DNA from: Clostridium sp. M62/1
Lineage (GTDB): Bacteria; Bacillota; Clostridia; Lachnospirales; Lachnospiraceae
Assembly (NCBI RefSeq): GCF_020736365.1
Contig: NZ_CP085988.1
Coordinates: forward strand, 3,230,001-3,294,000
Direction: 5' to 3'
Length of the DNA: 64,000 nucleotides
Below, in pieces: positions 63,202 to 64,000 of this stretch. The notes beneath the pieces were generated by a model that saw only the letters and a list, made by a program, of their open reading frames with translations, had not been told where the DNA came from and made no database searches. Position numbers and translations under genes: made by a program. How positions within the stretch are numbered: position 1 is the stretch's first letter; each line of letters begins with the position of its first letter.

Positions 63202-63777
63202 CTAGGCTTCCATGCTTCTTACAGCCTTTCCGAGTCTTTTGCTCATAGCTGCCGCCAGTGTGATTTTCAGCAGATCGGGGATGACAAACGGGATCACACA
63301 CCATCCCAGAACCGTCATAATGCCCACCGGCTCAGCCGTTCTGGCATACATAAACAGATACCAGAAGGTTCCAAAGGCATAGCATGCCATAAGCCCCAGC
63401 ACGGCGGAACACCAGAAAACAGCAGTTTTTCTTCCAAAGGCCCGCTCCATCCCCCACATAATCAGGGCAGTTAAGACAAATCCCGCTATATAGCCTCCCG
63501 TCAGGCCCACCAAAACTCCGATGCCGCCTGAGAATCCGGCAAATACCGGCATTCCCACGGCTCCCAGCAGAATATATACCAGCACGGCCATCGTTCCTCT
63601 CCTGCCTCCAAATACGCCTACTGCCAGAAATACCGCAAACGTCTGCATGGTAAACGGCACTGCCGTTGGTATGGAAATCCATGAACATACCGCCATAAAA
63701 GCAACCATTATTCCAATGTAGGTGAGATCTCTCACCCCTGCTCTGCGTCCTGCTTTCTGCTCCGCTGTTCTCTCCAT
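63202..63777 (-). CDS. bioY: BioY biotin transporter substrate-binding subunit
   Basis: The protein has 191 residues from the ATG at 63777 (AAGGAG seven bases upstream). Six membrane helices typical of ECF S-components; family segments IPTAVPFTMQTFAVFLA, GVFGGRRGTMAVLVYILLGA, GMPVFAGFSGG and GPTGGY-like GLTGGYIAGF. It binds biotin and works with a shared EcfAT module, not seen here. Controlled by the probable BirA operator upstream. Confidence 0.9.
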   Translation of the reverse strand: MERTAEQKAGRRAGVRDLTYIGIMVAFMAVCSWISIPTAVPFTMQTFAVFLAVGVFGGRRGTMAVLVYILLGAVGMPVFAGFSGGIGVLVGLTGGYIAGFVLTALIMWGMERAFGRKTAVFWCSAVLGLMACYAFGTFWYLFMYARTAEPVGIMTVLGWCVIPFVIPDLLKITLAAAMSKRLGKAVRSMEA

Positions 63778-63905
63778 GTTCCCTCTCCTTTTCATTTTTG
63801 GCTTTCCCAAAATTTTTCTGTTTATCTTCTCATTGCCGCAGATTTTCTGCACACAGTTCTGCCTAAGAAACAGACAGCCCGATCATTTATCCTCTGTCTG
63901 TGTCT

Positions 63906-63958
63906 ATCTTAGATCTGTCTCTTTTGTTTGTCAACTATTTTTATTTTTTAGTTTACAT
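63906..63958 (-). promoter_or_regulatory. bioY promoter overlapped by a BirA-type operator
   Basis: TTGACA (63929-63934) and TAAGAT (63906-63911) lie 17 bases apart. Overlapping the -35, TTGTCAAC (63928-63935) and GTTTACAT (63951-63958) form a dyad with a 15-base A/T spacer, the layout of BirA biotin operators. Biotin-dependent repression is inferred. Confidence 0.7.
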
Positions 63959-64000
63959 TCCGTTTTCAATCAGTCTCGCAGACGGCAGCAGACAAGTCTG

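Overview
The window looks like a chromosomal segment of an anaerobic, low-to-mid GC Gram-positive bacterium, most likely a gut Lachnospiraceae (Clostridium cluster XIVa). This rests on gene content and order: greA-lysS, pfkA-dnaE, hprK-murB-rapZ-whiA next to an HPr-like gene, ftsEX next to an EnvC-like protein and a C-terminal protease, a SpoVB-type flippase, nifU-nifS-mnmA, and family-restricted proteins such as DUF6462, DUF5688 and DUF6145. The species cannot be named from sequence reading alone.

Region 1 (1 to about 5.65 kb) is accessory DNA, the end of an integrated mobile element. It carries a truncated thioester-type surface adhesin, a lipoprotein, tiny membrane proteins, a ParR/ParM-like partition pair, a Cys-rich protein, a 0.5 kb leader rich in RNA-like helices, and three DUF6462 (excisionase-like) genes in a row. 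It ends near the lysS terminator, where several GACGTA-type repeats could be recombinase or attachment sequences. No integrase is visible.

Region 2 (5.66 to 30.2 kb) is core genome. Most of it lies on the minus strand: lysS, greA, dusB, pfkA, dnaE, then uvrC-hprK-murB-rapZ-whiA-crh-like, then DUF1653 and glycoside-hydrolase-like genes, and ftsH. Plus-strand genes here are a DUF1846 gene, a frameshifted DNA glycosylase, a small protein and a radical SAM enzyme. azlCD is on the minus strand. The HPr-like protein has Glu at position 15 and Ser at position 46, so it resembles the regulatory protein Crh; the HPr kinase that would modify it is in the same run of genes.

Region 3 (30.2 to 42.9 kb) mixes core and accessory genes. 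An AT-rich gap holds a self-contained minus-strand transcript (consensus promoter, hairpins, terminator, no clear gene). Then come DUF5688, a split ThrE-type exporter, feoAB and uvrB. Directly upstream of uvrB is a compact cassette of a DUF3990 ADP-ribosyltransferase-like protein, an unknown protein and a NADAR-family ADP-ribose-removing enzyme. This cassette is the best candidate in the window for an undescribed ADP-ribosylation toxin/antitoxin or defence module. Threonine aldolase, a membrane protein and a 20-bp tandem repeat follow.

Region 4 (42.9 to 64 kb) is dominated by envelope and division genes: Ctp protease, EnvC-like, FtsX, and FtsE with an unusual C-terminal tail. After these come a CdaR regulator, an MsmX-like ABC ATPase with every catalytic motif altered, tRNA-Gln, an orphan HicB with a structured leader, and an ECF sigma factor with an RsgI-like anti-sigma. 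The rest is truA, vanZ, a 57-residue protein with its own promoter and terminator, tRNA-Ser, an amidase, mnmA, nifU, nifS, a SpoVB-like flippase, DUF1284 and bioY under a probable BirA operator. Two related palindromic repeats lie in this region, near 56.1 and 62.55 kb.

All calls come from reading the sequence; no database search was run. Start codons were re-chosen where a better ribosome binding site was visible.
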